Shown here piece after piece: positions 34,017 through 43,319 of a stretch of 64,000 nucleotides of DNA (the first letter of the stretch is position 1; every line of letters starts with the position of its first letter). The notes under the pieces are model-generated. The model ran no database searches and was not told the DNA's origin. It was given only the letters and a program-made list of their open reading frames with translations. The DNA lies in NCBI RefSeq assembly GCF_021365465.1, contig NZ_CP089932.1, positions 1,240,001 through 1,304,000 of the forward strand, in the 5' to 3' direction. Made by a program: the position numbers and the translations under genes. The stretch is from Erwinia tracheiphila (GTDB lineage Bacteria; Pseudomonadota; Gammaproteobacteria; Enterobacterales; Enterobacteriaceae).

Positions 34017-35433
34017 CTATCTGCACGGCGCCGAAACCATTGAGGTGGAAAACGGTGCCCGCCCGGTTAAAACGGTGAAATCTGCCGTCATTGGTCTGAT
34101 TGGTACCGCCCCGATGGGGGGCGTGAATACGCTGGTGCAGTGCCTGTCTGAGAAAGACGCAGCAGCATTTGGCAGTCAGCTTACCGGCTTTACCATTCCG
34201 CAGGCGCTGGATGCCATCTACGACCACGGCGCAGGTACCGTTCTGGTGATTAACGTGCTCGATCCGGCTGTGCATAAAACTGCCGTGGCCGATGAAGATG
34301 TAACGTTCGATAAAGCAACGGGCAAAGCGCAGCTGGCCAATCCGGTGGTCGCCAAACTGGTACTGAAGCCGGCCAGCGACGGACAGCCCTATGTTGAAGG
34401 CCAGGACTATTCGCTCGACGCGCAGTCCGGGGCGATTACAAATCTCGGGAAAAGCATTGCGGCGGGCGCTACAGCGACGGCCAGCTATAACTATGCTGAC
34501 CCGACCAAAGTCACTCCGGCGGATATCATCGGCGCGGTTAACGCGGCGGGCAACCGAACCGGCATGAAGCTGCTCAACGACAGCTTTAACCTGCTTGGCT
34601 ACTTTGCCAAAATCCTGATTGCCCCGGTGTTCTGCACCCAGAAAAGCGTCTCTGCTGAGCTTATCGCCATGGCTGAGAAGCTGGGGGCGGTGACCTACAT
34701 CGACGCACCAATTGGCACAACCTTTGCGCAGGCGCTGGCGGGACGTGGCCCGGAAGGCACCATCAACTTTAACACCAGCTCCGATCGTGTCCGCCTGTGT
34801 TATCCGCACGTCAGGGTGTACGACGCGGCCACCAACAGTGAAAGGCTGGAGCCGCTGAGCCAGCGTGCTGCCGGTCTGCGTGCCAAGGTTGACCTGGACA
34901 AGGGCTACTGGTGGTCTTCATCCAACCAGGAAATCATGGGGATCACCGGCGTGGAGCGGCAGCTGTCGGCGATGATTGACGACCCGCAGAGTGAAGTGAA
35001 CCTGCTCAACGAACAAGGGATCACCACCATTTTCAGCAGCTACGGCAGCGGCCTTCGCCTGTGGGGCAACCGCACAGCGGCATGGCCAACGGTGACGCAC
35101 ATGCGCAACTTTGAGAACGTGCGCCGCACCGGTGATGTGATCAACGAATCCTTGCGCTATTTCAGCCAGCAGTACATTGATATGCCGATTACCCAGGCAC
35201 TGATTGATGCGCTGACGGAGTCGGTCAATGCCTATGGTCGCAAGCTGATTGGCGACGGTGCCCTGCTGGGCTTTAAGTGCTGGTTTGACCCTGCCAGGAA
35301 TGAGGAGACGGAACTGGCCGCCGGTCACCTGTTGCTGAGCTACAAATACACGCCGTCACCACCGCTGGAGCGGCTGACGTTTGAGACCGAGATCACCTCG
35401 GAATACCTGTTAACCTTGAAAGGAAACAGCTAA
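34006..35433 (+). CDS. Contractile tail sheath protein
   Basis: A 475-residue sheath subunit of the P2/BcepMu branch. The N-terminal strand region is LHGAETIEVENGARPVKTVK, then AVIGLIGTAPMG. The subtilisin-like sheath core includes AAWPTVTHMRNFENVRRTGD, and the C-terminal handshake region ends YLLTLKGNS. First of the P2-type tail genes; the tube gene begins on its stop codon. Confidence 0.93.
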   Translation: MSANYLHGAETIEVENGARPVKTVKSAVIGLIGTAPMGGVNTLVQCLSEKDAAAFGSQLTGFTIPQALDAIYDHGAGTVLVINVLDPAVHKTAVADEDVTFDKATGKAQLANPVVAKLVLKPASDGQPYVEGQDYSLDAQSGAITNLGKSIAAGATATASYNYADPTKVTPADIIGAVNAAGNRTGMKLLNDSFNLLGYFAKILIAPVFCTQKSVSAELIAMAEKLGAVTYIDAPIGTTFAQALAGRGPEGTINFNTSSDRVRLCYPHVRVYDAATNSERLEPLSQRAAGLRAKVDLDKGYWWSSSNQEIMGITGVERQLSAMIDDPQSEVNLLNEQGITTIFSSYGSGLRLWGNRTAAWPTVTHMRNFENVRRTGDVINESLRYFSQQYIDMPITQALIDALTESVNAYGRKLIGDGALLGFKCWFDPARNEETELAAGHLLLSYKYTPSPPLERLTFETEITSEYLLTLKGNS

Positions 35434-35954
35434 TGGCCAAGATTGAAATCAACCGCATCACCAACGCCAATATTTATATCGGTGGTGCTAACCTGCTGGG
35501 CCGGGCTGAAGAGGTCAAGCTGCCCGACGTGTCCATGACCATGCAGGAGCATAAGGCGCTGGGGATGGTGGGCAAAGTGGAACTCCCGGCAGGTTTTGAC
35601 AAGATGGAAGGTGAGATCAAGTGGAACAGCTTCTACCGTGACGCCATGCTGTCCGCTGCCAATCCGTATAAATCACTGTCACTGCAGTGCCGTTCCAGCG
35701 TGCAGCGCTACAGTTCGCAGGGGCTGATTGATGAAATTCCGCTGGTCACCTTCCTGACGATCATGTTCAAGAAGAACCCGTTGGGCACGTTCAAACAGCA
35801 TGAGAATGCCGAGTTCTCCAGCAGCTTTACCTGCACCTACATCAAGCAGGTACTGGATGGCGAAGAACTGCTGGAGCTGGATTATCTGGCCAATATCTTC
35901 CGCGTGGGCGGTGTTGACCAGTTGACTGACTACCGCATTAATATCGGGGGATAA
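35433..35954 (+). CDS. Tail tube protein (P2 FII-like)
   Basis: A 173-residue major tail tube subunit: INRITNANIYIGGANLLGRA, EVKLPDVSMTMQEHKALGMV, and a C-terminal QVLDGEELLELDYLANIFRV, all typical of P2 FII. It directly follows the sheath with a 1-base overlap. Confidence 0.93.
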   Translation: MAKIEINRITNANIYIGGANLLGRAEEVKLPDVSMTMQEHKALGMVGKVELPAGFDKMEGEIKWNSFYRDAMLSAANPYKSLSLQCRSSVQRYSSQGLIDEIPLVTFLTIMFKKNPLGTFKQHENAEFSSSFTCTYIKQVLDGEELLELDYLANIFRVGGVDQLTDYRINIGG

Positions 35955-35987
35955 ACCCCTTTCCTGATACCACGACACAAGTGATGC

Positions 35988-36009
35988 GAGGGGCCTGGTG
36001 GCCCCTTGC
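35988..36009 (+). terminator. Hairpin between tube and tail-chaperone genes
   Basis: Perfect arms AGGGGCC (35989-35995) and GGCCCCT (36000-36006) around TGGT, extended by GC pairs, followed by a T-containing but not pure-T tail. It may attenuate transcription so that the tube is made in excess of downstream tail proteins. Confidence 0.55.
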
Positions 36010-36082
36010 TTCTTAATCCCCTTTAATATCCGTCATACCCACCTCCGGACATACTGCTCTGAACTTACATAGGAGCACTATC

Positions 36083-36418
36083 ATGTCCCAGACCCAATCC
36101 GATATTTTTCCCCTGACGTATCCCTTCACCACCGCTGCGGGCGTCAAAGTAGAACAAATCACGCTGAAGCGCCTCACGGTCAAAGACCTGAAGCAAGCTC
36201 AGAAGGTAAGTAAAAATCCTGCTGACTGGGACGAGCTGCTGATTGCCCGTTCCTCTGGAATGCTGCCTGAAGATATTGATGGGATGGATCTGGCTGATTA
36301 CATGGCCCTGCAGGAGCGATTTCAGCAAATCACGGGGCTGGGTAAGAAATCAGACACTGATAAAACAGGCCCAGGGGCTGCTGGCGAGGTGGTTCCGCTT
36401 CCAGCCGGGGGAGATTGA
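36083..36418 (+). CDS. Tail assembly chaperone E-like (zero-frame product)
   Basis: A 111-residue tail assembly protein of the P2 gpE/Mu gp41 type: FPLTYPFTTAAGVKVEQITL, KRLTVKDLKQAQKVSKNPAD, MDLADYMALQERFQQITG. GGAG lies 8-9 bases before the ATG. The last ~30 residues (KKSDTDKTGPGAAGEVVPLP) are low-complexity, and a second frame carries the conserved GpE segment, so a recoded longer product is expected. It sits between tube and tape measure, the universal position of frameshifted tail chaperones. Confidence 0.85.
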   Translation: MSQTQSDIFPLTYPFTTAAGVKVEQITLKRLTVKDLKQAQKVSKNPADWDELLIARSSGMLPEDIDGMDLADYMALQERFQQITGLGKKSDTDKTGPGAAGEVVPLPAGGD

Positions 36419-36500
36419 CGCGCTAGATACTGACGATCTGGAGATGTGGCTGGATCAGGCTGAAGAGCAAATCAAAAGCGAGTACGGCGACAATCAGTAG
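36303..36500 (+). CDS. Tail chaperone extension (GpE-like), reached by frameshifting
   Basis: In the frame +1 (equivalently -2) relative to the E-like gene, the sequence LLARWFRFQPGEIDALDTDD followed by LEMWLDQAEEQIKSEYGDN is the GpE/E' signature (aromatic-x-W/F-P-x-E...LxxW). No credible independent start with a ribosome site exists, so it is probably joined to the upstream protein by programmed frameshifting. GGGGGA at 36407-36412 is one candidate -2 slippery site, but the conserved segment begins upstream of it, so the site is not resolved. The start given here is only the open part of this frame. Confidence 0.7.
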   Translation, partial: WPCRSDFSKSRGWVRNQTLIKQAQGLLARWFRFQPGEIDALDTDDLEMWLDQAEEQIKSEYGDNQ

Positions 36501-36592
36501 TTCTCCAGCCCAGTACAGCCGCACCTCGCGGCTGTACTCTATGGCTCCACACCATTTCCTTCCCGTTTTTCTGCTTTCAGAGGATAACCACC

Positions 36593-39058
36593 GTGGCCAG
36601 TGAATTTTCAGTCGGCGTCATCATTGGCGGGATGATCGGCAGCACCTTCCGCTCGGCGCTCAGTGGTACCCGGCGTGCGCTTGATTCATTGGGTGACACG
36701 TCCCGCCGTCTGCAGGAACGCCAGAACGCCTTAACCCGCGCAACAGAGCGCTATGGTCAACTGGGGTCATCCCGGATGCAGCGCCTCAACAGCGATCTGC
36801 TTCGGGTCAGCCGCACGATGGAACAGGTTGAGCGTCAGCAGCGGCGTCTGTCTGCAGCATCAGCCACCAGTGATGCGTTGAAAGCAAACCGCATGGCGCT
36901 TTATGGCCAGGGGGCAGAAACCTATGCCATCGGCAGAACACTGGGCGCACCGGTCATGGCCTCGGTCAAACAATATGCCTCGTTTGAATCACAGTTGCGG
37001 GATATCAGTGTCACTGGCGATCTGGATGCAAAACAGGAACGTGCGATTGGCTTGGCTATCAGGCAGGCCTCGCTGAAGATTAACCAACTGCAGGAGTCTC
37101 TGATGGGTGGAGTCGGACAGTTGGTTGCTGATGGTATGGCTCCTGAACAGGCAGCAACATTTGCTGAGATGCTTGGGAAGACAGCTACAGCAACTAAGGC
37201 CGATATGACCGATCTCGCCAAAATGACTTATGCCTTTAGCGATGCGCTCAAAATTACTGACGCTAAAGAACTGGAACAGGCATTTGGTATGGCTGCTACC
37301 GGTGCAAAACTCGGCTCGTTTGAACTGAAAGACATGGCGAAGGCTCTGCCGGGGATGACGAAAGCATTTGCGGCGCGTGGCATTACCGGGAAAGAAGCGA
37401 TCATGGAGATCGTTTCCAGTTTGGAAGTCGGCAAAGGTAGCGGCTCTGCAGAAGAAGCCGTTACTAATATGTCTAACTGGCTGGCAGCGATGGGGCGAAA
37501 CGATACCATTCAGAAATATGCCAAGGCCGGGATTAATTATCAGAAATCCATGCAGAACTTAGTAGCGCAAGGATTCTCGCAGTATGAGTCCTCACTAATG
37601 ATTGCCAACGCTTTTATTGACGACAAAGGTAAGGCGTTTGTTCAGCAATGGGAGAAAGCTGGTGCCGTTGGTGATCGGGAAGGCCAGCAGAAGCTAATGG
37701 AGTCCTTTGGTCTGGCAGAAGTCTTCACTGATATCCAGACCGTTAACCATTTACTGTCAATGCGTCAGGGCTGGGATAAATATCTTTCCAATAAGCAGGA
37801 AATGAAAAGCCCTACAGCCCAAAATACGTTGAACACTGATTTTACAAAGCAAAATGATACTCTTGAGGCACGTTGGCGCAGAACCCAGGTTGGGTTTAAC
37901 GAGGCAGCCATCAGCATCGGAGAATCACTACGACCAGCCCTAATTCAACTGGGCGAGACATTTATTCCTTTAATGGACAACGTCGGTAAATGGATCGCGG
38001 CTAATCCGCAACTTGTTAGCGGCACCATAAAGGTTGTGGGAGCATTACTCGCTTTCAAAATGGCCACCATAGGCCTCAAGCTGGGGCTGAATCTCCTTAT
38101 TTCCCCCTTCGTCAGCGTCTGGAAAAGTACTGTACTATTGCGTACTAACTGGTTACGTCTGACCACAGCACTCGGAGAAGGCGGCAAATTACGCTGGCTC
38201 GCTACTGGATTCAGTCGACTGGCCAGTGGTGGTCTGAAACTTGGTGGCATTCTGGCAGGTAGCCTTGTTCGCGGTTTTATGATTGCGGCTCGTGCCGTTC
38301 TCTGGATTGGCCGGGCACTGCTGATGAATCCCATTGGCCTCGCCATCACCGCTGTCGCGGCAGCGGCTTACCTTATCTACCGCAACTGGGGCGCGGTCAG
38401 CGGCTGGTTTAAGCAGCGCTGGGCTGACATTAAAACGGCGTTTAACGGCGGTGTCGTGGGGATTGGTAAGCTGCTGATTAACTGGTCGCCGGTTGGTCTG
38501 CTCTATAAAGCCTTTGCGGCTGCGCTGAAATATCTCGGCGCTGATCTGCCCGCGAAGTTCACTGACTTCGGTGGCCATATTATCGACGGGCTGATAAACG
38601 GCATCAAAAACAAATGGGAGTCGCTCAAAACCACCGTCACAGATATGGGCGACAGCGTCGGCGGCTGGTTCAAGGAAAAGCTGGGCATCCATTCACCGAG
38701 CCGCGTGTTTATGGGCTTTGGTGACAATATCGCGCAGGGTGCCGCTATCGGCCTGCAGCGCACCACTCCGCTTGCGGCGCTGGCCGGACAGAAGCTGGCA
38801 GAAGAGATGACGCCTGATGTTCCCCGTATCCCGTCGCCGGACATCATGGCAGCGGGATATTCAGGCCGTGGCGCAGCTGCTTCTGGTGGCGGAGCGTCTG
38901 GCGGTATTCAGGTCAGCTTTAATCCTCAGTTTTTCCTCAATGGCAAAGAAACCGCAGCGCCAGCCGGACTGACCGGCGCACTGAATATGAGCCTGCATGA
39001 ACTGGAGAAAATGCTGGAACGTCTGCTGGCTCAGAAACAACGTCGGGGGTACGAATAA
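36593..39058 (+). CDS. Tail tape measure protein
   Basis: An 821-residue protein that sets tail length and is ejected with the DNA. The N-terminus is FSVGVIIGGMIGSTFRSALS with coiled-coil to ~120, then the TP901 core-type domain (~120-450; MASVKQYASFESQLRDISVT). Membrane segments are at ~465-600 (GTIKVVGALLAFKMATIGLK, GLAITAVAAAAYLIYRNWG). A conserved C-terminal IHSPSRVFMGFGDNIAQGAA closes it. GTG start at 36593 with AGAGGATAA upstream. Confidence 0.93.
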   Translation: MASEFSVGVIIGGMIGSTFRSALSGTRRALDSLGDTSRRLQERQNALTRATERYGQLGSSRMQRLNSDLLRVSRTMEQVERQQRRLSAASATSDALKANRMALYGQGAETYAIGRTLGAPVMASVKQYASFESQLRDISVTGDLDAKQERAIGLAIRQASLKINQLQESLMGGVGQLVADGMAPEQAATFAEMLGKTATATKADMTDLAKMTYAFSDALKITDAKELEQAFGMAATGAKLGSFELKDMAKALPGMTKAFAARGITGKEAIMEIVSSLEVGKGSGSAEEAVTNMSNWLAAMGRNDTIQKYAKAGINYQKSMQNLVAQGFSQYESSLMIANAFIDDKGKAFVQQWEKAGAVGDREGQQKLMESFGLAEVFTDIQTVNHLLSMRQGWDKYLSNKQEMKSPTAQNTLNTDFTKQNDTLEARWRRTQVGFNEAAISIGESLRPALIQLGETFIPLMDNVGKWIAANPQLVSGTIKVVGALLAFKMATIGLKLGLNLLISPFVSVWKSTVLLRTNWLRLTTALGEGGKLRWLATGFSRLASGGLKLGGILAGSLVRGFMIAARAVLWIGRALLMNPIGLAITAVAAAAYLIYRNWGAVSGWFKQRWADIKTAFNGGVVGIGKLLINWSPVGLLYKAFAAALKYLGADLPAKFTDFGGHIIDGLINGIKNKWESLKTTVTDMGDSVGGWFKEKLGIHSPSRVFMGFGDNIAQGAAIGLQRTTPLAALAGQKLAEEMTPDVPRIPSPDIMAAGYSGRGAAASGGGASGGIQVSFNPQFFLNGKETAAPAGLTGALNMSLHELEKMLERLLAQKQRRGYE

Positions 39059-39942
39059 TGTTTGCAGTACTGGGTGATATTGAGTTTGAGCTGATTACCT
39101 ACTGGGACGGCTTCGAGGCCACGTTTGGCGTCGATTATGCCGAACATGCCCGCATCGAGGGTAAGCCCGGCCTGCAGTTCGTCGGCGATAAGCTGGACGA
39201 AATCCAGGTGAGCCTGGTCTTCCATCAGCATTATTGTGTGCCCGACGTGGAGCTGGCGAGACTGAGAACGGCGATGAAAGCCCATCAGGCGCTGGCGCTG
39301 GTTTTCGGCAACGGTGACTATCGCGGCTGGTTCGTGATTACCGATGTGACCGCGACCAGCGAGCAGACCGACAGCACCGGCAACGTGCTGGCTGTCAATG
39401 CCACCGCGTCTCTCCGGGAGTACATCGGCGACCCGAAGAACCCGTTACAGCCGCCTGCAATACGCACGCAGGTTCCCGGCGTCGGGGCGGTCTCCGGTGC
39501 CGTTCCTTCACCTTCCGGGGTGGCGCGGTACGTTCGCGACGGCGTCAATTATGCCAGACAGGCGCAGTCTGTTCTCCAGACCACTATGAGTGCCGTTCGG
39601 GTGGCGCAGAAGATGAAGGATAATCCCGCCGTTGCACTGACCCGTGTGCCGGGGCTGATGAGCGGACTGGGCAACGTGTCCGGTGCGTTAGGCCAGAGCG
39701 TTCCTGCGTTTAATGCGCTCACTGAATCCATGCCCGATGCCATCAGTCTGGCCAGAGCCACCAGTGATGCGGCTACATATGTACAACAGGCGCAGTCTTC
39801 GCTGAGCGGCGTGGACGGCAGCAATATCGCAGCGGCGCTGGATGCTGTTTCCGGGCAGCTCAACTCTGCCAGCACCACCTTCACCCGCATGTCGCCGGGG
39901 TTGAGCACCATGGCCGCCAGAATACTGGCGAGGAGTGTGTGA
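39058..39942 (+). CDS. Phage tail protein (P2 gpU-like, C-terminally extended)
   Basis: Residues 1-120 (MFAVLGDIEFELITYWDGFE, HQHYCVPDVELARLRTAMKA, LALVFGNGDYRGWFVITDV) match P2 gpU, a tail terminator/connector protein. The remaining ~170 residues are an Ala/Ser/Val-rich helical extension (QSVLQTTMSAVRVAQKMKDN) that P2 U lacks but BcepMu-type phages often have. ATG overlaps the tape-measure stop by one base. Confidence 0.88.
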   Translation: MFAVLGDIEFELITYWDGFEATFGVDYAEHARIEGKPGLQFVGDKLDEIQVSLVFHQHYCVPDVELARLRTAMKAHQALALVFGNGDYRGWFVITDVTATSEQTDSTGNVLAVNATASLREYIGDPKNPLQPPAIRTQVPGVGAVSGAVPSPSGVARYVRDGVNYARQAQSVLQTTMSAVRVAQKMKDNPAVALTRVPGLMSGLGNVSGALGQSVPAFNALTESMPDAISLARATSDAATYVQQAQSSLSGVDGSNIAAALDAVSGQLNSASTTFTRMSPGLSTMAARILARSV

Positions 39943-40154
39943 TGTTTCTTGAACATGTCACACGGGATGGGGAGCGCTGGGACTCTCTGGCATGGCAGTA
40001 CTATGGCGACCCGCTGGGTTATCCCCGGATTATCGCCGCTAACCCGCACGTGGCCATCAAGCCGGTGCTGCCCTCCGGGTTGTTGTTACTGATTCCGGTT
40101 ATCGAGGCTACCGATGCCAGTACAGAAGAGGATATTGCCCCATGGCTGAGGTAA
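39942..40154 (+). CDS. Tail protein X (LysM-like hub protein)
   Basis: Seventy residues, P2 gpX-like: MFLEHVTRDGERWDSLAWQY, YGDPLGYPRIIAANPHVAIK, PVLPSGLLLLIPVI, the LysM-fold pattern of this family. Located between U and D as in P2. ATG 39942 overlaps the upstream stop. Confidence 0.9.
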   Translation: MFLEHVTRDGERWDSLAWQYYGDPLGYPRIIAANPHVAIKPVLPSGLLLLIPVIEATDASTEEDIAPWLR

Positions 40155-41311
40155 ACAGCACCACACAGGCCGCATCAGCGTTGACCGGCATCCGCGAGGT
40201 TCTGAGTCCGGTGTTCACCCTGTGGTATCTGCAGAAGAACATCACTACCGATATCGCACCTTATGTCACCTGCGTAACCTACAGCGATAACATCAAAAGC
40301 GAGTCCGATACCATTGAGGTGGAGCTGGACGACACCGATGGCCGATGGCTGGATAAGTGGTATCCGGGCAAGGGTGACACGCTGACGCTGAAAATGGGTT
40401 ATCAGGGCGAGAAGCTGCTGTCCTGCGGTACGTTCTCGATAGACGAGATCGAGGTGCGTTCGCCCCCGTCCGTTGTCGCTATCCGGGGCGTGGCCACGTC
40501 GGTCAACAACGCCCTGCGGACAAAATCCAGTCGTGGTTTCGAGAGCACCACGCTGGCGGCCATCGCCGGGCGGATTGCCAAAAAGCATCAGCTGAAGCTG
40601 GCTGGCAGTATTGAGTCCATCAGAATTGACCGGGTGACCCAGTATGCTGAAACGGACGTGGGCTTCCTGCGCCGGCTGGCCAGCGAGTATGGTTATGCGG
40701 TAAAAGTTGTCAGCGACCAGCTGATTTTCTCTCATCTGGCCACGCTGCGCGGTCAGGAGCCGGTAAAACAGCTGAAGCCGCAGGATGTGTCCGGTTTTTC
40801 CCTGCGTGACACCATCAACCGCGTCTACAAATCCGCAAAGGTAAAACACCAGAAGAGCAGCAGTAAAAAGCTGATCGTCTACGAAGCTGATGGCGGCACC
40901 AGCGAAAGCGACAAACAGACCAAAGGTGGCAGGGTCACGAGTGCCGACTCACTGAAGGTCAACAGCCGCGTCAGCGACCCGGACAGCGCCCGGATTAAAG
41001 CAGATTCGGCGCTGGCCAGGCATAACGAATACCAGCAGAACGGCTCCCTGACGCTGATGGGGACGCCCCGGTTGACTGCGGGCAACAAAATTGAACTGGT
41101 GGGCTTTGGTCAGTTATCCGGGCCGTGGCTGATAACCACTGCCCGCCATGCGTTTGACCGTAACAGCGGCTACATCACCGAACTGGAGGTGGCGCGGGGG
41201 CCGGTCACGCAGGGCAAGGCGAAGAAAGGTAAAAAGACCGGCAAGAGCCGGACACTGACCGTCTACAAATACGATGGCACCACATCCACGGTAATAAAGG
41301 GAGATAAGTAA
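40142..41311 (+). CDS. Baseplate hub protein (P2 gpD-like, late control D family)
   Basis: A 389-residue central hub protein (gp27-like fold): PVFTLWYLQKNITTDIAPYV, VELDDTDGRWLDKWYPGKGD, FSIDEIEVRSPPSVVAIRGV, and LTAGNKIELVGFGQLSGPWL, all typical. A Lys/Thr-rich tail ends it. It overlaps X by 13 bases. Confidence 0.92.
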   Translation: MAEVNSTTQAASALTGIREVLSPVFTLWYLQKNITTDIAPYVTCVTYSDNIKSESDTIEVELDDTDGRWLDKWYPGKGDTLTLKMGYQGEKLLSCGTFSIDEIEVRSPPSVVAIRGVATSVNNALRTKSSRGFESTTLAAIAGRIAKKHQLKLAGSIESIRIDRVTQYAETDVGFLRRLASEYGYAVKVVSDQLIFSHLATLRGQEPVKQLKPQDVSGFSLRDTINRVYKSAKVKHQKSSSKKLIVYEADGGTSESDKQTKGGRVTSADSLKVNSRVSDPDSARIKADSALARHNEYQQNGSLTLMGTPRLTAGNKIELVGFGQLSGPWLITTARHAFDRNSGYITELEVARGPVTQGKAKKGKKTGKSRTLTVYKYDGTTSTVIKGDK

Positions 41312-41823
41312 TGTCTGTTGTTACCCGTCAGGTCGGCACGGTCAGCGCCGTCGATGCCGACAAAGTTCAGGCCCGCGTTCGTCTGCCTGAGTGCGATAAC
41401 CTGCGCACTAACTGGCTTAACGTGCTGCAGCGCAATACCCAGGACAACAAGGATTACTGGCTCCCTGACGTGGGGGAGCAGGTTGAGGTGCTGCTCGATG
41501 CCAACGGCGAGGATGGTGTCATTCTGGGTGCGGTGTACTCAGACGTCGATAAACCGCCGTTCAGCGACAAAAACGTCCGGGGCACGAAATACGCGGATGG
41601 TGCAGAGTTCAGCTATAACCGCGCGACCCATACGCTGACGGTTAAAGGCGGTATCGGGCGCGTCGTAATCGAGGTTGCGGCAGGTATCAGCCTGAAGGGC
41701 AAAACCATTGATTTGACCGCTGACACCACCACGGTGAACGGCAACCTTGAAATCAACGGCAATGCCCACTCAACAGGCAGCATGCTCTCTGACGGCCAGA
41801 ACTCCAGTCACCACTCCCACTGA
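41311..41823 (+). CDS. Baseplate spike protein (P2 gpV-like)
   Basis: A 170-residue membrane-piercing spike: N-terminal OB fold (RQVGTVSAVDADKVQARVRL, DYWLPDVGEQVEVLLDANGE, DGVILGAVYSDVDKPPF) and C-terminal beta-helix ending in SSHHSH. The terminal HxH is the iron-binding tip motif known from P2 V. It overlaps D by one base. Confidence 0.93.
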   Translation: MSVVTRQVGTVSAVDADKVQARVRLPECDNLRTNWLNVLQRNTQDNKDYWLPDVGEQVEVLLDANGEDGVILGAVYSDVDKPPFSDKNVRGTKYADGAEFSYNRATHTLTVKGGIGRVVIEVAAGISLKGKTIDLTADTTTVNGNLEINGNAHSTGSMLSDGQNSSHHSH

Positions 41824-41877
41824 CCTTCTTAAACGCCTTTAATATCGGCGTTCCCGCACAGGGGCAATACTGCCCCC

Positions 41878-42225
41878 ATGAAAACAACCTCTGTATTCTG
41901 GCAACCGGCCCTGCAGGCTCCCGGCGAAATCGTCCGGGGGCTGGATGATATCTGGCAGGCCATTCAAATCATCCTGCGAACCCCTCGCGGCAGCGACCCG
42001 CATCGCCCGGAGTTCGGCAGCAATCTTCACCTTTATATCGACTGGCCCATCGACCGGGCTATCCCGCATGTGGTGCGCGAGTCCGTCGATGCCATTCGGC
42101 GCTGGGAGCCTCGCTGCCAGCTTATGTCGGTCAAACCCGCCGTTGACGGCGAACATCTTACGCTCCGGGTGAGCTGGAAAGGCTCAGACGGACAGACCCG
42201 GACTCAGGAGCTGCTATGGCGCTGA
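41878..42225 (+). CDS. Baseplate wedge protein (P2 gpW/T4 gp25-like)
   Basis: A 115-residue gp25-like protein with LDDIWQAIQIILRTPRGSDP and RPEFGSNLHLYIDWPIDRAI, then ESVDAIRRWEPRC, the family core. The 3' end overlaps J by 10 bases, as in P2-type baseplate operons. Confidence 0.92.
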   Translation: MKTTSVFWQPALQAPGEIVRGLDDIWQAIQIILRTPRGSDPHRPEFGSNLHLYIDWPIDRAIPHVVRESVDAIRRWEPRCQLMSVKPAVDGEHLTLRVSWKGSDGQTRTQELLWR

Positions 42226-43319
42226 CAGAACCCGACTTTATTGAACGCGACGCCGATAAAATCACGGCTGAAATGATTGCGCAGTACGAAGCCGCAACCG
42301 GTAAAACGCTGTATCCCGCTCAGGCCGAGCGCCTGCTGATTGACCTGTGGGCATACCGTGAAATGCTGGTCAGGGTGGCGGCGCAGGAAGCCGCTAAACA
42401 GAATCTTGTCGCTTTTGCCCGTGAGCCGATGATTGATTACCTCGGTGAACTGGTCGGCGTGTACCGTCTTGCCGCGCAGCCTGCCACCACCACGCTCCAG
42501 TTCTCCGTGGATGAGGCGCTGGCCATTGATATGCTGATTCCGGCAGGCACCCGCGTCAGTGCTTCCGACAGCATTATTTTTGCCACCGATACGGACGTGG
42601 TACTGAAAGCCGGATTGCTGCTGGTCAATGCCACGGCCACCTGTACCGAGCCAGGGGCCGCTGGCAACGGCTGGCAACCTGCGCAGGTCAGTCAGTTGCT
42701 CGATGAGATTGATAATGTCGACCTGCAGGTGACCAATCTGGCAGCCAGTTCTGGCGGTTCTGAGCAGGAAGACAATGACAGGCTGCGCGAGCGTATCAAA
42801 CTTGCCCCGGAGTCATTCACTAACGCCGGAAGCCGTATGGCATACCGCTTTCATGCCCTGCAGGCCCATCCGAACATCGTCGATGTTGCGGTGCTTTCCC
42901 CGGTTCCCGGCACCGTAGAACTGTATCCGCTGCTCAGTACCGGCCTGCCTGACGACAGTATCCTCACGCTGGTTGAGAGCTTTTGCTCGGACGAAAAAGT
43001 CAGGCCGCTCACTGATACCGTGCGGGCTAAAACGCCAGTGCAGGTGGATTACACCATTGAAGCCAACATCACGATCTACCGTGACCAGGATGCCAATTCG
43101 ATAAAAGACGCCGCTAACAGCGCCATACAAAACTGGGTAGCGTCCCGTACCGCAGCACTGGGCCGCGATATTGTTCCCAGTCAGATTATCAGCGTGCTGT
43201 CCGTTGCCGGGGTCTACCAGGTCGAACTGGTGACACCGGCGCTGAGGGTCGTTGGTGAAAGCGAGTGGGCAAACTGTACGGCGATCACTCTCAACATGAC
43301 CGGAGTGTCCGATGGCTGA
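42216..43319 (+). CDS. Baseplate wedge protein J (gp47-like)
   Basis: A 367-residue baseplate J-like protein: EPDFIERDADKITAEMIAQY, ATGKTLYPAQAERLLIDLWA, VRVAAQEAAKQNLVAFAREP, NIVDVAVLSPVPGTVELYPL and IVPSQIISVLSVAGVYQVEL. Full length; it overlaps I by 8 bases. Confidence 0.93.
   Translation: MALTEPDFIERDADKITAEMIAQYEAATGKTLYPAQAERLLIDLWAYREMLVRVAAQEAAKQNLVAFAREPMIDYLGELVGVYRLAAQPATTTLQFSVDEALAIDMLIPAGTRVSASDSIIFATDTDVVLKAGLLLVNATATCTEPGAAGNGWQPAQVSQLLDEIDNVDLQVTNLAASSGGSEQEDNDRLRERIKLAPESFTNAGSRMAYRFHALQAHPNIVDVAVLSPVPGTVELYPLLSTGLPDDSILTLVESFCSDEKVRPLTDTVRAKTPVQVDYTIEANITIYRDQDANSIKDAANSAIQNWVASRTAALGRDIVPSQIISVLSVAGVYQVELVTPALRVVGESEWANCTAITLNMTGVSDG

Noticed and set aside
36407..36412. 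GGGGGA as the definite -2 frameshift site of the tail chaperone
   Set aside because: The conserved E' segment starts upstream of it, so the tract is kept only as a candidate.
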